A stretch of DNA of 64,000 bases from the NCBI RefSeq assembly GCF_009745985.1, contig NZ_WFIX01000184.1, forward strand, positions 118,374 to 182,373, in the 5' to 3' direction. Shown piece by piece: positions 1 through 8,381 of this stretch (position 1 is the first letter of the stretch; each line of letters starts with the position of its first letter). The position numbers and the translations under genes are program-made. Below the pieces are notes generated by a model. The model made no database searches, was not told the DNA's origin, and worked only from the letters and a program-made list of their open reading frames with translations. The stretch is from Microbacterium karelineae (lineage in GTDB: Bacteria > Actinomycetota > Actinomycetes > Actinomycetales > Microbacteriaceae).

Positions 1-1737
1 TCCGATCTGGGATTCGGTGAGGCCGTTCTCCGCACACTGAAGGACGTCGGCTACGAGACGCCGTCCGCGATCCAGAACCAGACGATCCCACTGCTGCTCG
101 CGGGGCGCGACGTGCTCGGCGTCGCCCAGACGGGCACGGGCAAGACGGCGGCGTTCGCGCTGCCGATCCTCGACCGGCTCGAGCCGGGGCGGAAGACGCC
201 GCAGGCGCTCGTCCTCGCGCCCACGCGCGAGCTCGCGCTGCAGGTGTGCGAGGCGTTCGAGAAGTACTCCGCGCGGATGAAGGGCGTGCGCGTCCTCCCG
301 GTGTACGGCGGGCAGGGCTACGGCACGCAGCTGTCGGCGCTTCGCCGCGGCGTCGACATCGTCGTCGGCACGCCGGGGCGTGTGATGGACCACCTCGACA
401 AGGGCACGCTCGATCTGTCGGAGCTGCGGTTCCTCGTGCTCGACGAGGCCGACGAGATGCTGAAGATGGGCTTCGCGGAGGACGTCGAGACGATCCTCTC
501 CGACACGCCGGACGACAAGCAGACCGCGCTGTTCTCCGCCACGATGCCGGCCCAGATCCGCCGCATCTCGCAGCAGCACCTCAACGACCCCGAGGAGATC
601 ACGGTTGCGAGCCGCACGACGACCTCGGCGAACATCACCCAGCGGTACCTCATGGTGTCCTACCCGCAGAAGGTCGACGCGCTCACGCGGATCCTCGAGG
701 TCGAGAACTTCGACGGGATGATCGTGTTCGTGCGCACGAAGAGCGAGACCGAGACGCTCGCCGAGAAGCTGCGCGCACGCGGCTACACCGCCGCCGCGAT
801 CAGCGGCGACGTCGCGCAGGCGCAGCGTGAGCGCACCGTCGACCACCTCAAGAAGGGGAAGCTCGACATCCTCGTCGCGACCGACGTCGCCGCGCGCGGG
901 CTCGACGTCGAGCGGATCACGCACGTCGTCAACTACGACATCCCCGTCGACACCGAGTCGTACGTCCACCGCATCGGCCGCACGGGCCGCGCCGGCCGCA
1001 CGGGCGACGCCATCAGCTTCGTGACCCCGCGCGAGCGGCGACTGCTGACGGCGATCGAGAGGGCGACGCGCCAGCCGCTCACCGAGATGCGGCTTCCCAC
1101 CGCGGAGGACGTCAACGTCACGCGCCTGAGCCGCTTCGACGACGCGATCACCGCGGCGCTCGCCGAGCAGGACCGGATCGTGAAGTTCCGCGACATCATC
1201 GCGCACTACGTGGAGCACCACGACGTCGTGGAGAGCGATGTCGCCGCCGCGCTCGCGGTCGTCGCTCAGGGGGAGACACCGCTGCTGCTGCCGCCGGATC
1301 CCGAGAGGCGAGAGCGCCCCGCCCGCGATCGGCGCGAGGACCGCGATCAGCGCGAGGACCGCGCGCCGCGTGCGTCGCGCGGGGATCTCTCGCCCTATCG
1401 CATCGAGGTCGGCCGGCGCCAGCGCGTCGAGCCCCGCCAGATCGTCGGTGCACTGGCCAACGAGGGCGGGCTGCGGCGCGACGACTTCGGCCGCATCGAC
1501 ATCCGCCCTGACTTCTCGATCGTGGAGCTGCCGTCGAGCCTGCCCCGCGACGTCCTGGACCGGCTGGAGACGACCCGCATCGGCGGCCGGCTCATCGAGC
1601 TGAAGCCGGATCCCCGCCCGTTCCGCGCGACGGGGGGCCCGCGCGGAGCGCGCGGGCGCGACGACCGCGGCGGACGCGGCGATCGGGATCGCGGCGGGCG
1701 CGACGACCGCCGGCCCCCGCGCAAGCCCCGTCACTGA
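1..1737 (+). CDS. deaD: DEAD-box ATP-dependent RNA helicase (DeaD/CsdA type), 5' end outside window
   Basis: Unwinds RNA duplexes, typically in ribosome assembly and cold adaptation. The frame is open from base 1, and the first residues already form the Q motif (aromatic residue, then GYE-PS-IQ), so the true start lies upstream. Visible motifs, counted from base 1: AQTGTGKT (about 42-49), PTRELA (about 74), TPGR, DEAD (148-151), SAT (179-181) and HRIGRTGRAG (from 323). Residues about 465-540 match a DbpA-type RNA-binding domain, and the tail is rich in Arg, Gly and Asp, typical of the CsdA/DeaD branch and suited to non-specific RNA binding. It converges with the membrane protein gene that ends at 1759. 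The family assignment is firm; the exact orthology to E. coli DeaD is inferred. Confidence 0.95.
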   Translation, partial: SDLGFGEAVLRTLKDVGYETPSAIQNQTIPLLLAGRDVLGVAQTGTGKTAAFALPILDRLEPGRKTPQALVLAPTRELALQVCEAFEKYSARMKGVRVLPVYGGQGYGTQLSALRRGVDIVVGTPGRVMDHLDKGTLDLSELRFLVLDEADEMLKMGFAEDVETILSDTPDDKQTALFSATMPAQIRRISQQHLNDPEEITVASRTTTSANITQRYLMVSYPQKVDALTRILEVENFDGMIVFVRTKSETETLAEKLRARGYTAAAISGDVAQAQRERTVDHLKKGKLDILVATDVAARGLDVERITHVVNYDIPVDTESYVHRIGRTGRAGRTGDAISFVTPRERRLLTAIERATRQPLTEMRLPTAEDVNVTRLSRFDDAITAALAEQDRIVKFRDIIAHYVEHHDVVESDVAAALAVVAQGETPLLLPPDPERRERPARDRREDRDQREDRAPRASRGDLSPYRIEVGRRQRVEPRQIVGALANEGGLRRDDFGRIDIRPDFSIVELPSSLPRDVLDRLETTRIGGRLIELKPDPRPFRATGGPRGARGRDDRGGRGDRDRGGRDDRRPPRKPRH

Positions 1738-1758
1738 CGGGGCGGCGCGGGCCCCGCG

Positions 1759-2511
1759 CTACCCCAGTTCGTCGAGGTCGATGCCGCACACGGTGCCGAG
1801 CTCGGCGGCCGCTCGATCGAGCTCGGCCTCGGCATCGGATGTCTCGTCCGGACCATCGGCCTCGGCCATCGCGTCGTAGGCCGCGCTCAGGTCCTCGAGC
1901 GGCTCGCGCACCTCGTCGGTCGTCACCTCGGCCGCGAGGCCGTCGAGCAGCTCGGGGATCGAGCCCTGCCCGCCCGCGCGACCCGGGTCGGCGGCGATGA
2001 CGGCCGCGCAGTCCGCGAGCACGTCGAAGTCGCCCGAGCCCTCGGGCATCGAGTAGCCGGAGTCCTGCTCCGGGACGAGGTCGCCGAACTCGTCGATCAC
2101 CGTCATCGTGACGCTCAGCACGCCGGCGACGGCGACGATGACGCCCGCGACGATGCCGAACACGCCGCCCACGATCGAGACGATGAGCGCCGAGACGCTC
2201 AGCCCCGTGGCCTGGGCGCGCCGCACGAGGGCGACGATCGACAGCACGAGTCCCGCGATGAGGAACGGCCAGCCGGCGAACGAGACGTATCCGAGGATCC
2301 GCCCGACCTCGGGGATGAACGCGGCGAAGCCGAGGCAGACGATGACGGCCCCCGCGATGGCGAAGACGAGCGCGAGGATCGCCATCGTCTTCCCGGGCCG
2401 CGCGGCCGGCTCTGCGGGAGGCGGTGTCGGCGCGTTCTGCGGTGGGAGGGGAGCGGTCGGCGCGTGATCGGGCTGTCCGGGCGTTCCGGCGGGAGGCTGC
2501 GGGTAGCTCAT
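1759..2511 (-). CDS. Proline-rich multi-pass membrane protein, DUF4190-like
   Basis: A 250-residue protein of unknown role. The first ~40 residues are Pro/Ala/Gln-rich and probably cytoplasmic. Three to four hydrophobic segments follow between about 45 and 150, with the small-residue-rich pattern of DUF4190 proteins. An acidic, probably extracytoplasmic C-terminal half of ~100 residues (rich in Asp, Glu and Ala) contains two cysteines that could pair. The ATG at 2511 has no Shine-Dalgarno sequence, but a GAGAAT hexamer ends 6 nt upstream, fitting leaderless transcription. It lies downstream of the mannitol operon and is separated from it by strong hairpins. Function cannot be assigned. Confidence 0.8.
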   Translation of the reverse strand: MSYPQPPAGTPGQPDHAPTAPLPPQNAPTPPPAEPAARPGKTMAILALVFAIAGAVIVCLGFAAFIPEVGRILGYVSFAGWPFLIAGLVLSIVALVRRAQATGLSVSALIVSIVGGVFGIVAGVIVAVAGVLSVTMTVIDEFGDLVPEQDSGYSMPEGSGDFDVLADCAAVIAADPGRAGGQGSIPELLDGLAAEVTTDEVREPLEDLSAAYDAMAEADGPDETSDAEAELDRAAAELGTVCGIDLDELG

Positions 2512-2517
2512 AGGACG

Positions 2518-2523
2518 ATTCTC
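2518..2523 (-). promoter_or_regulatory. -10 element (GAGAAT) of the DUF4190-like gene
   Basis: Read on the minus strand, GAGAAT is followed by 6 nt and then the ATG at 2511. The A at position 2 and T at position 6 match the most conserved bases of actinobacterial SigA -10 elements, so the transcript would start at or beside the start codon. Confidence 0.5.
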
Positions 2524-2594
2524 CCGCGCCGGCGCGGCGAAAGCGACGGAACGCGGAAACTATCGGGTCATCCCGAGCCCTGAGCAGGGGAATG

Positions 2595-2654
2595 CCCCGC
2601 CCCTCGCGCACGGCGCGGGGAGCGGGGCGGGGTTCGGAAGTGCGGATTCCGAAC
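2595..2654 (-). terminator. Two consecutive hairpins closing the mannitol operon
   Basis: Immediately after the mtlD stop (minus strand) lies a perfect 8-bp stem with a 7-nt loop (2632-2639 with 2647-2654). It is followed by a long GC-rich imperfect stem (2595-2609 with about 2613-2632). No U-tract is present, which is common for actinobacterial terminators. It would insulate the DUF4190-like gene from read-through. Confidence 0.6.
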
Positions 2655-2664
2655 GTGTGGGCCG

Positions 2665-3813
2665 CTACGCCGTGTGGCGTGCGACGATGTCGTGCACGGG
2701 CGCGAACAGCGGGTGCGACGGATCGAGCCCCGTCACCTCGGCGGTGAAGGCGTCGGCGCCCTGCGTGCGCAGCTTCTCGTGCATCTGGGCAGCCTGCTCG
2801 TCCTCGGCCGAATCGAACGCGAGCGCCGCATCGACCGCAGCGAGCAGCCCATCCGTGGGGAGCCCGCGCTCTGCGGCGTCGGCCGCGGGGCCGATGAACC
2901 GCTCGTGGCGCGACAGCTTGCGCAGGGGCTGCCGCCCGACGCGGTGCACCGTGTCGGGGAGCGCCGGGTTGCGGAAGCGGCCGAGGATCGTCGCGCGGTA
3001 CTCGGCGAGCTCGGCATCCGAGAAGCCGTGCTTCGCGGCGATGACGGCGCTCGTCTCGGCGAGCGCCGCCTCGACCGCACGGGCGACCGCGGGATCGGCG
3101 AGGGCGTCGGAGATCCGCTCGATGCCCGCGCGGGCGCCGTGGTACGCCGTCGCGGCGTGCCCCGTGTTGACCGTGAAGAGCTTGCGCTCGATGTACGGCG
3201 CGAGGTCGTCGACGAAGTGCGCGCCGGGGATGTCCGGCAGCTCGCCGCCGAACGGGCCCCGCTCGATCGCCCACTCGAAGAACGGCTCGACCGTGACGTC
3301 GATGCCGGCGCCCTCGGGCTGGCCGGGCACGATGCGGTCGACGGCCGTGTTCGCGAACACGGCGCGGGCCTCGAGGTCGGGCCACTCGGATCCTGCGAGC
3401 TCCGCGATGTGCGCGCGCAGCTGATCCGTCGCCCCGATGGCGTTCTCGCACGCCATGACCTGCAGGCGCGGCGCGGACGGATCGCGCCGGCGGAGCCCGG
3501 CGAGCACGTGCGGCGCGATGAACCTCAGCACGGTCGGGCCGACGGCGCAGGTGACGAGGTCGGCGGCCGCGACGGCCTCCGCCACCGCGTCCGGATCCGC
3601 GGCGCTGTCGAGCGCCGAGAATCCGGTCACGACGACGTCGCGCCCGCCCTGGCCGACCTCGTGCACCGTGTAGCTGTCGGCGGCGTCGATCGCCGCGACG
3701 AGGTGAGCGGCGACGTCGGAGAAGACGATCTCGTAGCCGCCCTCCGCGAGCAGCATGCCGACGAAGCCGCGCCCGATGTTCCCGGCCCCGAAGTGCACGG
3801 CGGTCTTCGTCAT
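2665..3813 (-). CDS. mtlD: Mannitol-1-phosphate 5-dehydrogenase
   Basis: Oxidises the mannitol 1-phosphate made by the PTS to fructose 6-phosphate with NAD+, in the cytoplasm. The 382 residues match the usual ~380. The N-terminus carries the Rossmann motif (HFGAGNIGRGF), and the internal VNTGHAATAYHG stretch resembles the catalytic region of the polyol dehydrogenase family. The start at 3813 was chosen over an in-frame start at 3837 because GAGGAGG sits 7 nt upstream of it and the Rossmann strand follows at once. It is the last gene of the mannitol PTS operon. A long inverted repeat separates it from mtlA. Confidence 0.95.
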   Translation of the reverse strand: MTKTAVHFGAGNIGRGFVGMLLAEGGYEIVFSDVAAHLVAAIDAADSYTVHEVGQGGRDVVVTGFSALDSAADPDAVAEAVAAADLVTCAVGPTVLRFIAPHVLAGLRRRDPSAPRLQVMACENAIGATDQLRAHIAELAGSEWPDLEARAVFANTAVDRIVPGQPEGAGIDVTVEPFFEWAIERGPFGGELPDIPGAHFVDDLAPYIERKLFTVNTGHAATAYHGARAGIERISDALADPAVARAVEAALAETSAVIAAKHGFSDAELAEYRATILGRFRNPALPDTVHRVGRQPLRKLSRHERFIGPAADAAERGLPTDGLLAAVDAALAFDSAEDEQAAQMHEKLRTQGADAFTAEVTGLDPSHPLFAPVHDIVARHTA

Positions 3814-3835
3814 GTCAACCCCTCCTCGGAACTGC

Positions 3836-3913
3836 ACGACGACGCCAATTCTGTGCGGACTTGTGCGACACGCCGGTGCATCGGGGCTGCGGGCCCAGAA
3901 TCGGCGTCGTTGT
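3836..3913 (-). repeat. 18-bp inverted repeat between mtlA and mtlD
   Basis: Arms 3836-3853 and 3896-3913 are complementary at 16 of 18 positions, with a 42-nt loop. The repeat fills most of the mtlA-mtlD gap in the direction of transcription. It could act as a partial terminator, as an mRNA stability element setting the ratio of dehydrogenase to transporter, or as an operator. No U-run follows. Confidence 0.55.
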
Positions 3914-3922
3914 GTACGGGCA

Positions 3923-5911
3923 TCATGCGAGGCCCTCCCTCAGCAGCGCGTACAGCTCGGCGGGGGTTCCGGCGGCCGACAGCTTCGCGACCGCCGCATC
4001 GTCGCCGAACTGCACGGCCACTGACTGGAGGATCTCGAGGTGCGCGCCGCCCTTGCCGGCGATGCCGACGACGAAGGTGGCCGTGTCGCCGTCGCCCCAG
4101 TCGACGCCTCCGTCGTAGCGGACGACGGAGAGGGCTGATCCGAGCACGGCGTCCTTCGCCGCGTCCGTGCCGTGGGGGATCGCGAGGCCGTTGCCCATGA
4201 ACGTCGACACCGTCTCCTCACGGGCCTTCATCGCCTCGAGGTAGTCGCCCGTGACGGCGCCAGCCGCCACGAGGATCCCCGCGGCCTCGGCGAGGGCCTC
4301 GTCGCGCGTGACGGATCCGGCGTGGATCCGCACATACTCGGGCTTCAGGACGTCGCCGTCTGAGGAGGGCGCCGCGGCGGTCGGCTCCGCCTCGGCCGCG
4401 GCCGGCGCGTCGCCCGCGCGCTGCGCGCGGACCATCTCGACGACCTCGTCGTACTCCGGGGCGTTCATGAACTGGCCCACGGAGACATGGATCGCGTCGG
4501 GCTCGTTGTGCCTGGCGCGATCGGTGAGCTGCGCCTGCGTCACGACGAGGTCGGCGGTGCCGTCGAGGTTCGCGATCGACTTGTTCGTCACGTTCACGCC
4601 GTCGATCCCCGCGTCCTTGAACTTCTTGCGCAGGACGCCGGCGCCCATGGCGGAGGATCCCATGCCCGCATCGCACGCGAAGACGACGCGCTCGATGGCC
4701 TTCGTCGCAACCGTCTGCGCGCCCGCGAGACCGGCGAGAACCGACGACTCCTTGCCCTTGTTCGCCTGCGTGCGGGCGACGGCGGACGAGAAGCTGTCGT
4801 CGGCGTTCGCGAGGTCGCGCTTCCGGCTCGCGCGGAGGATGATCGCGGCGATCACGAAGGTGACAGCGGCCGAGACCATCACCGCGAGGATCACGCCGAG
4901 GTAATCGCCGCCGGCGGTCTGGATCATGACCGCGATGATGGATCCCGGCGCCGCGGGGGCGCGCAGTCCCGTGTCGAAGAGGACGTTCACGGCGACGCCC
5001 GACATCCCGCCGGCGATGACCGCGATGAGCAGCAGCGGCTTCATGAGCACGTACGGGAAGTACACCTCGTGGATGCCGCCGAAGAAGTGGATGATCGCGG
5101 CGCCCGGCGCGGAGCCCCGCGCGGCGCCGACGCCGAAGAACGTGAACGCGAGCAGCAGCCCGAGGCCCACCCCGGGGTTCGCCTCGAGCAGGAACAGCAC
5201 CGACTTGCCCTGTTCGTCGAGCTCGCCGATGCCGAGCGGCGTGAGCACGCCGTGGTTGATGGCGTTGTTGAGGAAGAACACCTTCGCCGGCTCGATGAGG
5301 ATGCTCGTGAGCGGCAGGAGCCCGTTCTCGACGAGGAACCCGACACCGCCCGACAGCACGCCGGTGATCCAGTTCACGACGGGCGCGAGCACGTAGAAGG
5401 CGAAGATCGCGGCGAGGAATCCGAAGATCCCCGCCGAGAACATCGACACGAGCATCTCGAAGCCCGCGCGGACCTTCCCTTCCCACAGCGCGTCGAGCTT
5501 CTTGATCGCCCACGCCGCGAGCGGGCCCATGATCATGGCGCCGAGGAACATGTGGATCTGGCCGAGACCCTCTTCGACGCCCTCGACGCGGAGGGCGATG
5601 AGCCAGTCGCTTCCCGCGATCGCACCCATCGTGGCCACGACACCGACAACGCCACCGCGCTTGTCGTGGATCATGTGCCCGCCCGTGTAGGCGATCAGCA
5701 GCGGCAGGAGGTAGTGGATCATCGGGCCGACGATCGTGTCGAGCGCCGGGACCGGGGTCCAGCCGACCTCGATGAAGAACGCCGTGAACAGGCCCCACGC
5801 GACGAGCGCGGGGATGTTGGGCATCACCATGCCCGACATGAACGATCCGACCTTCTGCACGACCACCCGGAACCCGCCGGGTGCCTTCGTATCTGATGTC
5901 TGCGTTGACAT
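3923..5911 (-). CDS. mtlA: PTS mannitol transporter, fused EIICBA
   Basis: Imports mannitol across the membrane and phosphorylates it to mannitol 1-phosphate. At 662 residues it is a full-length fused enzyme (E. coli MtlA is 637). Residues ~1-345 form the multi-spanning EIIC channel, including the conserved substrate-region GGIHEVYFPY. EIIB follows with the phosphorylated Cys413 in CDAGMGSS. An Ala/Glu linker leads to EIIA with the phosphorylated His580 in AIPHGTD. The ATG at 5911 gives the family-typical amphipathic N-terminus; the frame is open upstream only as a shadow of ptsI. It lies 35 nt after ptsI in the same operon. Confidence 0.97.
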   Translation of the reverse strand: MSTQTSDTKAPGGFRVVVQKVGSFMSGMVMPNIPALVAWGLFTAFFIEVGWTPVPALDTIVGPMIHYLLPLLIAYTGGHMIHDKRGGVVGVVATMGAIAGSDWLIALRVEGVEEGLGQIHMFLGAMIMGPLAAWAIKKLDALWEGKVRAGFEMLVSMFSAGIFGFLAAIFAFYVLAPVVNWITGVLSGGVGFLVENGLLPLTSILIEPAKVFFLNNAINHGVLTPLGIGELDEQGKSVLFLLEANPGVGLGLLLAFTFFGVGAARGSAPGAAIIHFFGGIHEVYFPYVLMKPLLLIAVIAGGMSGVAVNVLFDTGLRAPAAPGSIIAVMIQTAGGDYLGVILAVMVSAAVTFVIAAIILRASRKRDLANADDSFSSAVARTQANKGKESSVLAGLAGAQTVATKAIERVVFACDAGMGSSAMGAGVLRKKFKDAGIDGVNVTNKSIANLDGTADLVVTQAQLTDRARHNEPDAIHVSVGQFMNAPEYDEVVEMVRAQRAGDAPAAAEAEPTAAAPSSDGDVLKPEYVRIHAGSVTRDEALAEAAGILVAAGAVTGDYLEAMKAREETVSTFMGNGLAIPHGTDAAKDAVLGSALSVVRYDGGVDWGDGDTATFVVGIAGKGGAHLEILQSVAVQFGDDAAVAKLSAAGTPAELYALLREGLA

Positions 5912-5946
5912 GGCTGTGTCTGCTTTCTGGGTGAGGGAGAGGCGGG

Positions 5947-7593
5947 TCAGGCGGCGTCGCGGGCGGCAGACTTCGCGCCGTCGGCGTTCGCCGCGCGGAG
6001 CGCCGCCTGGGCGATGCGCTTCGCGTCGTCGAGGGTGTGGTTCTTCAGCTCCGCGCGCACATCGGCGAGCGCGGAGGGCGACATCGAGAGGGTCTGCACG
6101 CCGAGGCCGACGAGCACGACCGCGAGGAGCGGATCCGCGGCGGCCTCGCCGCACACCCCGACGGGCTTGCCGTTCGCGGCGCCGCCGTCGCCGACCATCT
6201 TGATGAGGCGCAGGGCGGCGGGGTGCCAGGGGCTCTGCAGGTGGGCGACGGATCCGAGCAGCCGGTCGGCGGCCATCGTGTACTGGACGAGGTCGTTCGT
6301 GCCGATCGACGCGAAGTCGGCGGTCTTCAGGATCTCCTCCGCGAGCAGCGCGCTCGACGGGACCTCGACCATGACGCCGGCCGTCTTCAGGCCGAGCTCC
6401 TTCGCGAGCGCCGTGAAGTACTCGGTTTCGTCGACGGTCGCGATCATGGGCGCCATGACCCACACATCGGCGTCGGTCTCCGCCTCGGCGCGGGCGAGCG
6501 CCGTGAGCTGGTCGCGCAGGATGCTCTCGCGGTGCGCGAGGGCGCGGATCCCGCGGCGCCCGAGCGCCGGATTCTCCTCCGCCGCGTCGGTCAGGAAGGG
6601 GAGGGGCTTGTCGGCGCCCGCGTCGAGCACGCGCACGACGACCTTCTTGCCGGCGAACGCGGCGAGCATCCGCCGATAGCTCTCCTGCTGGGCCTCGACC
6701 GACGGGGCCTCGTCGCTCGAGAGGAACAGGAACTCGGTGCGGAACAGCCCGACGCCCTCCGCCCCGAGCGCGACGGCCTCGGCGGCGCCATCGGCGGATC
6801 CGAGGTTCGCGAGCAGCGGGACGGGCGTGCCGTCGGCGAGCGCGCCCGGCGTGATGGGGGCGGCCGCAGCGGCCTTCCGTGCGGCGGCGCGCTCGGCGGC
6901 CTCCCGGAGCTGCTCGTCGGTCGGATCGGCGATCACGAGATCCTGCGCGGCGTCGACGATGACCGTCTGGCCGTCGGCGAGCTCGGCGGATCCCGTGCCG
7001 ACGACGGCGACGATGCCCTTCTCGCGGGCGAGGATCGCCGTGTGCGAGGTGGGGCCGCCCTCCGTCGTGACGACGGCCAGCACCTGGTCGAGGTCGAGCA
7101 GCGCCGTGTCGGCGGGCGCGAGATCGGTCGCGACGAGCACGAACGGATGCCCGGGCTCGGGCACTCCCGGTGCGGGCACGCCGCGCAGGTGCGCGATGAC
7201 GCGCTGCGCGACGTCCGCGAGGTCGGCGGCGCGCTCGCCGAGGTACCCGCCGAGCGCCTGCAGCTGCTCCGCGAACTCAGCGAACGCCCGGTGAACGGCG
7301 TATTCGCCGGTGGCGCCCGCGTCGATCTTCGCGTGGACCGTCTCCTCGAGGGTCGGGTCCTCGGCCATCATCGCCTGCGCCTCGAGGACGTCGCGCGCGG
7401 ATCCGCCTGCCCGCTCGCCGCGCGCATTCAGCTCGGCCGCGACGGCCTGGACGGCCTCGGCGACGGCGGCCTTCTCCTCGTCGGGCGTGCGCGTCGAGGG
7501 CGCGTCGTCCGGCGCCGCGAGGCCGTCGGCCATGCGGGCGACGGACCCCTGTGCGACGCCCTGGCCGACGCCCGTCCCGTGGATCGCAGGCAT
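5947..7593 (-). CDS. ptsI: Phosphoenolpyruvate-protein phosphotransferase (Enzyme I)
   Basis: Transfers phosphate from PEP to HPr, the first step of the cytoplasmic PTS chain. It has 548 residues (usual ~570). The phospho-histidine His184 lies in GGPTSHTAIL. The C-terminal PEP-binding barrel is intact, with LGRRGIRA, MVEVPSSALL, ASIGTNDLVQYT and GVCGEAA stretches. The start at 7593 follows GGAGTG by about 5 nt and lies 5 nt beyond the ptsH stop, so the two are translationally linked. Having the general PTS enzymes inside a mannitol operon suggests this cluster may be the main PTS source of the cell. Confidence 0.96.
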   Translation of the reverse strand: MPAIHGTGVGQGVAQGSVARMADGLAAPDDAPSTRTPDEEKAAVAEAVQAVAAELNARGERAGGSARDVLEAQAMMAEDPTLEETVHAKIDAGATGEYAVHRAFAEFAEQLQALGGYLGERAADLADVAQRVIAHLRGVPAPGVPEPGHPFVLVATDLAPADTALLDLDQVLAVVTTEGGPTSHTAILAREKGIVAVVGTGSAELADGQTVIVDAAQDLVIADPTDEQLREAAERAAARKAAAAAPITPGALADGTPVPLLANLGSADGAAEAVALGAEGVGLFRTEFLFLSSDEAPSVEAQQESYRRMLAAFAGKKVVVRVLDAGADKPLPFLTDAAEENPALGRRGIRALAHRESILRDQLTALARAEAETDADVWVMAPMIATVDETEYFTALAKELGLKTAGVMVEVPSSALLAEEILKTADFASIGTNDLVQYTMAADRLLGSVAHLQSPWHPAALRLIKMVGDGGAANGKPVGVCGEAAADPLLAVVLVGLGVQTLSMSPSALADVRAELKNHTLDDAKRIAQAALRAANADGAKSAARDAA

Positions 7594-7598
7594 CGGGG

Positions 7599-7868
7599 TC
7601 ACTCCGCGTCCGTGTCGGTCTCGAGCATCGTTGTCAGCTGGTCGAGCACGCCGTCGGCGCCGTCGCCCTCGACGGTCAGGGTGACCTCGTCGCCCGTGTT
7701 CGCGCCGAGCGAGATGACGCCGAGGATGCTCGCCGCGTTGACCGGGGCGCCGTCGCCCTTGGCGATCGTCACGGCCAGGCCGGAGTTCTTCGCGGCCTCC
7801 GAGAACAGCTTCGCGGGGCGCGCGTGCAGGCCGTGCGAGGAGGCGATGGTGACGGTGCGAGTGGCCAT
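7599..7868 (-). CDS. ptsH: Phosphocarrier protein HPr
   Basis: Carries phosphate from Enzyme I to the EIIA domains. Its 89 residues are a normal HPr length. The active His15 lies in SSHGLHARPA, and a serine is present in the NAASILGVISLGA region where Gram-positive HPr can be regulated by HPr kinase. The ATG at 7868 has GAAAGGA about 6 nt upstream; the longer open frame upstream has no HPr character. It lies between the small IIB gene and ptsI in the operon. Confidence 0.96.
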   Translation of the reverse strand: MATRTVTIASSHGLHARPAKLFSEAAKNSGLAVTIAKGDGAPVNAASILGVISLGANTGDEVTLTVEGDGADGVLDQLTTMLETDTDAE

Positions 7869-7879
7869 GGTGTTTCCTT

Positions 7880-8209
7880 TCAACGGGCGGATGCCGCGGG
7901 CGCGGATCCGAGGCTGTCGTCGCGGACGAGCGCGAGCGTGCGTGAGCCGTCGCGGTCGCCGGCGATGTCGGCGGGCAGGGTCGTGACGCGCACGCGATGC
8001 GCGTCGGCGAGCGCGCGCACGTCGACTTCGGCCCCGCCCATGTGTGCGCCGAGGAGGATCGCGTCGGCGGATCCCACCTCCTGCGCGAGCGACGCGAGCG
8101 GGCAGGCGGAGGCGTCGAGATCGATGCCGGCGGCATCGGCTGCGCGCTGCAGGCGCAGGGCGACGAACGTGCTCGAGGCGCCGGCGCCGCAGATCACAAT
8201 GATCTTCAT
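7880..8209 (-). CDS. Small PTS EIIB subunit (lactose/cellobiose-type fold), first gene of the mannitol operon
   Basis: A free-standing 109-residue IIB-like protein. The N-terminus (MKIIVICGAGASST) has the IIB phosphate loop with Cys7 as the likely phosphorylated residue, followed by a helix and a second strand ending AILLGAHMGG, as in the lactose/cellobiose IIB family. AAGGAG lies about 10 nt before the ATG. No free IIC or IIA partner for it is present, and the neighbouring mannitol transporter has its own B domain. It might relay phosphate to the divergent PRD regulator or serve a transporter encoded elsewhere. The fold assignment is good; its role is inferred. Confidence 0.85.
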   Translation of the reverse strand: MKIIVICGAGASSTFVALRLQRAADAAGIDLDASACPLASLAQEVGSADAILLGAHMGGAEVDVRALADAHRVRVTTLPADIAGDRDGSRTLALVRDDSLGSAPAASAR

Positions 8210-8381
8210 CGATCTCACTTCTCCTTCTTCCCACCCATCCTGTTCCTCGCGCGGGGCGGGGACAATGGGGGGTTCTTTCCGCGGGGGCGGAAATTCGTCA
8301 CCGCCGCGGGGGCGGAGATTCGTCGCCGCCGCCGCGTGGTCTCTCGGGTGGCGCGGCGCCCGTGATGGTTGACTGGATCCC
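8210..8381. promoter_or_regulatory. Divergent control region of the PTS operon and its regulator
   Basis: This 172-nt gap separates the leftward PTS operon from the rightward PRD regulator gene. It contains a tandem 25-bp repeat and a G-rich run around 8250-8270 (GGGGCGGGGACAATGGGG). The gap must hold both promoters; I cannot place either -10 with confidence. Confidence 0.6.
8281..8330. repeat. Tandem 25-bp repeat, candidate operator
   Basis: Two abutting 25-bp units (8281-8305 and 8306-8330) differ at only two positions. Each contains a small palindrome, GGCGG-10 nt-CCGCC. A two-unit direct repeat upstream of an MtlR-type gene and facing the genes it should control fits an activator binding site; this is inference from position and structure. 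Confidence 0.6.

Noticed and set aside
1592-3451. A 619-codon open frame on the minus strand
   Set aside because: It crosses the helicase tail, the DUF4190-like gene and mtlD. Its translation is an Arg/Ala/Gly-rich shadow, and the genes in the other frames have clear domains.
5912-6463. Upstream extension of the mtlA frame by 184 codons
   Set aside because: It overlaps ptsI and has shadow composition; the EIIC domain starts at 5911.
8281-8330. Possible CRISPR units in the tandem repeat
   Set aside because: Only two abutting 25-bp units without spacers and no cas genes nearby.
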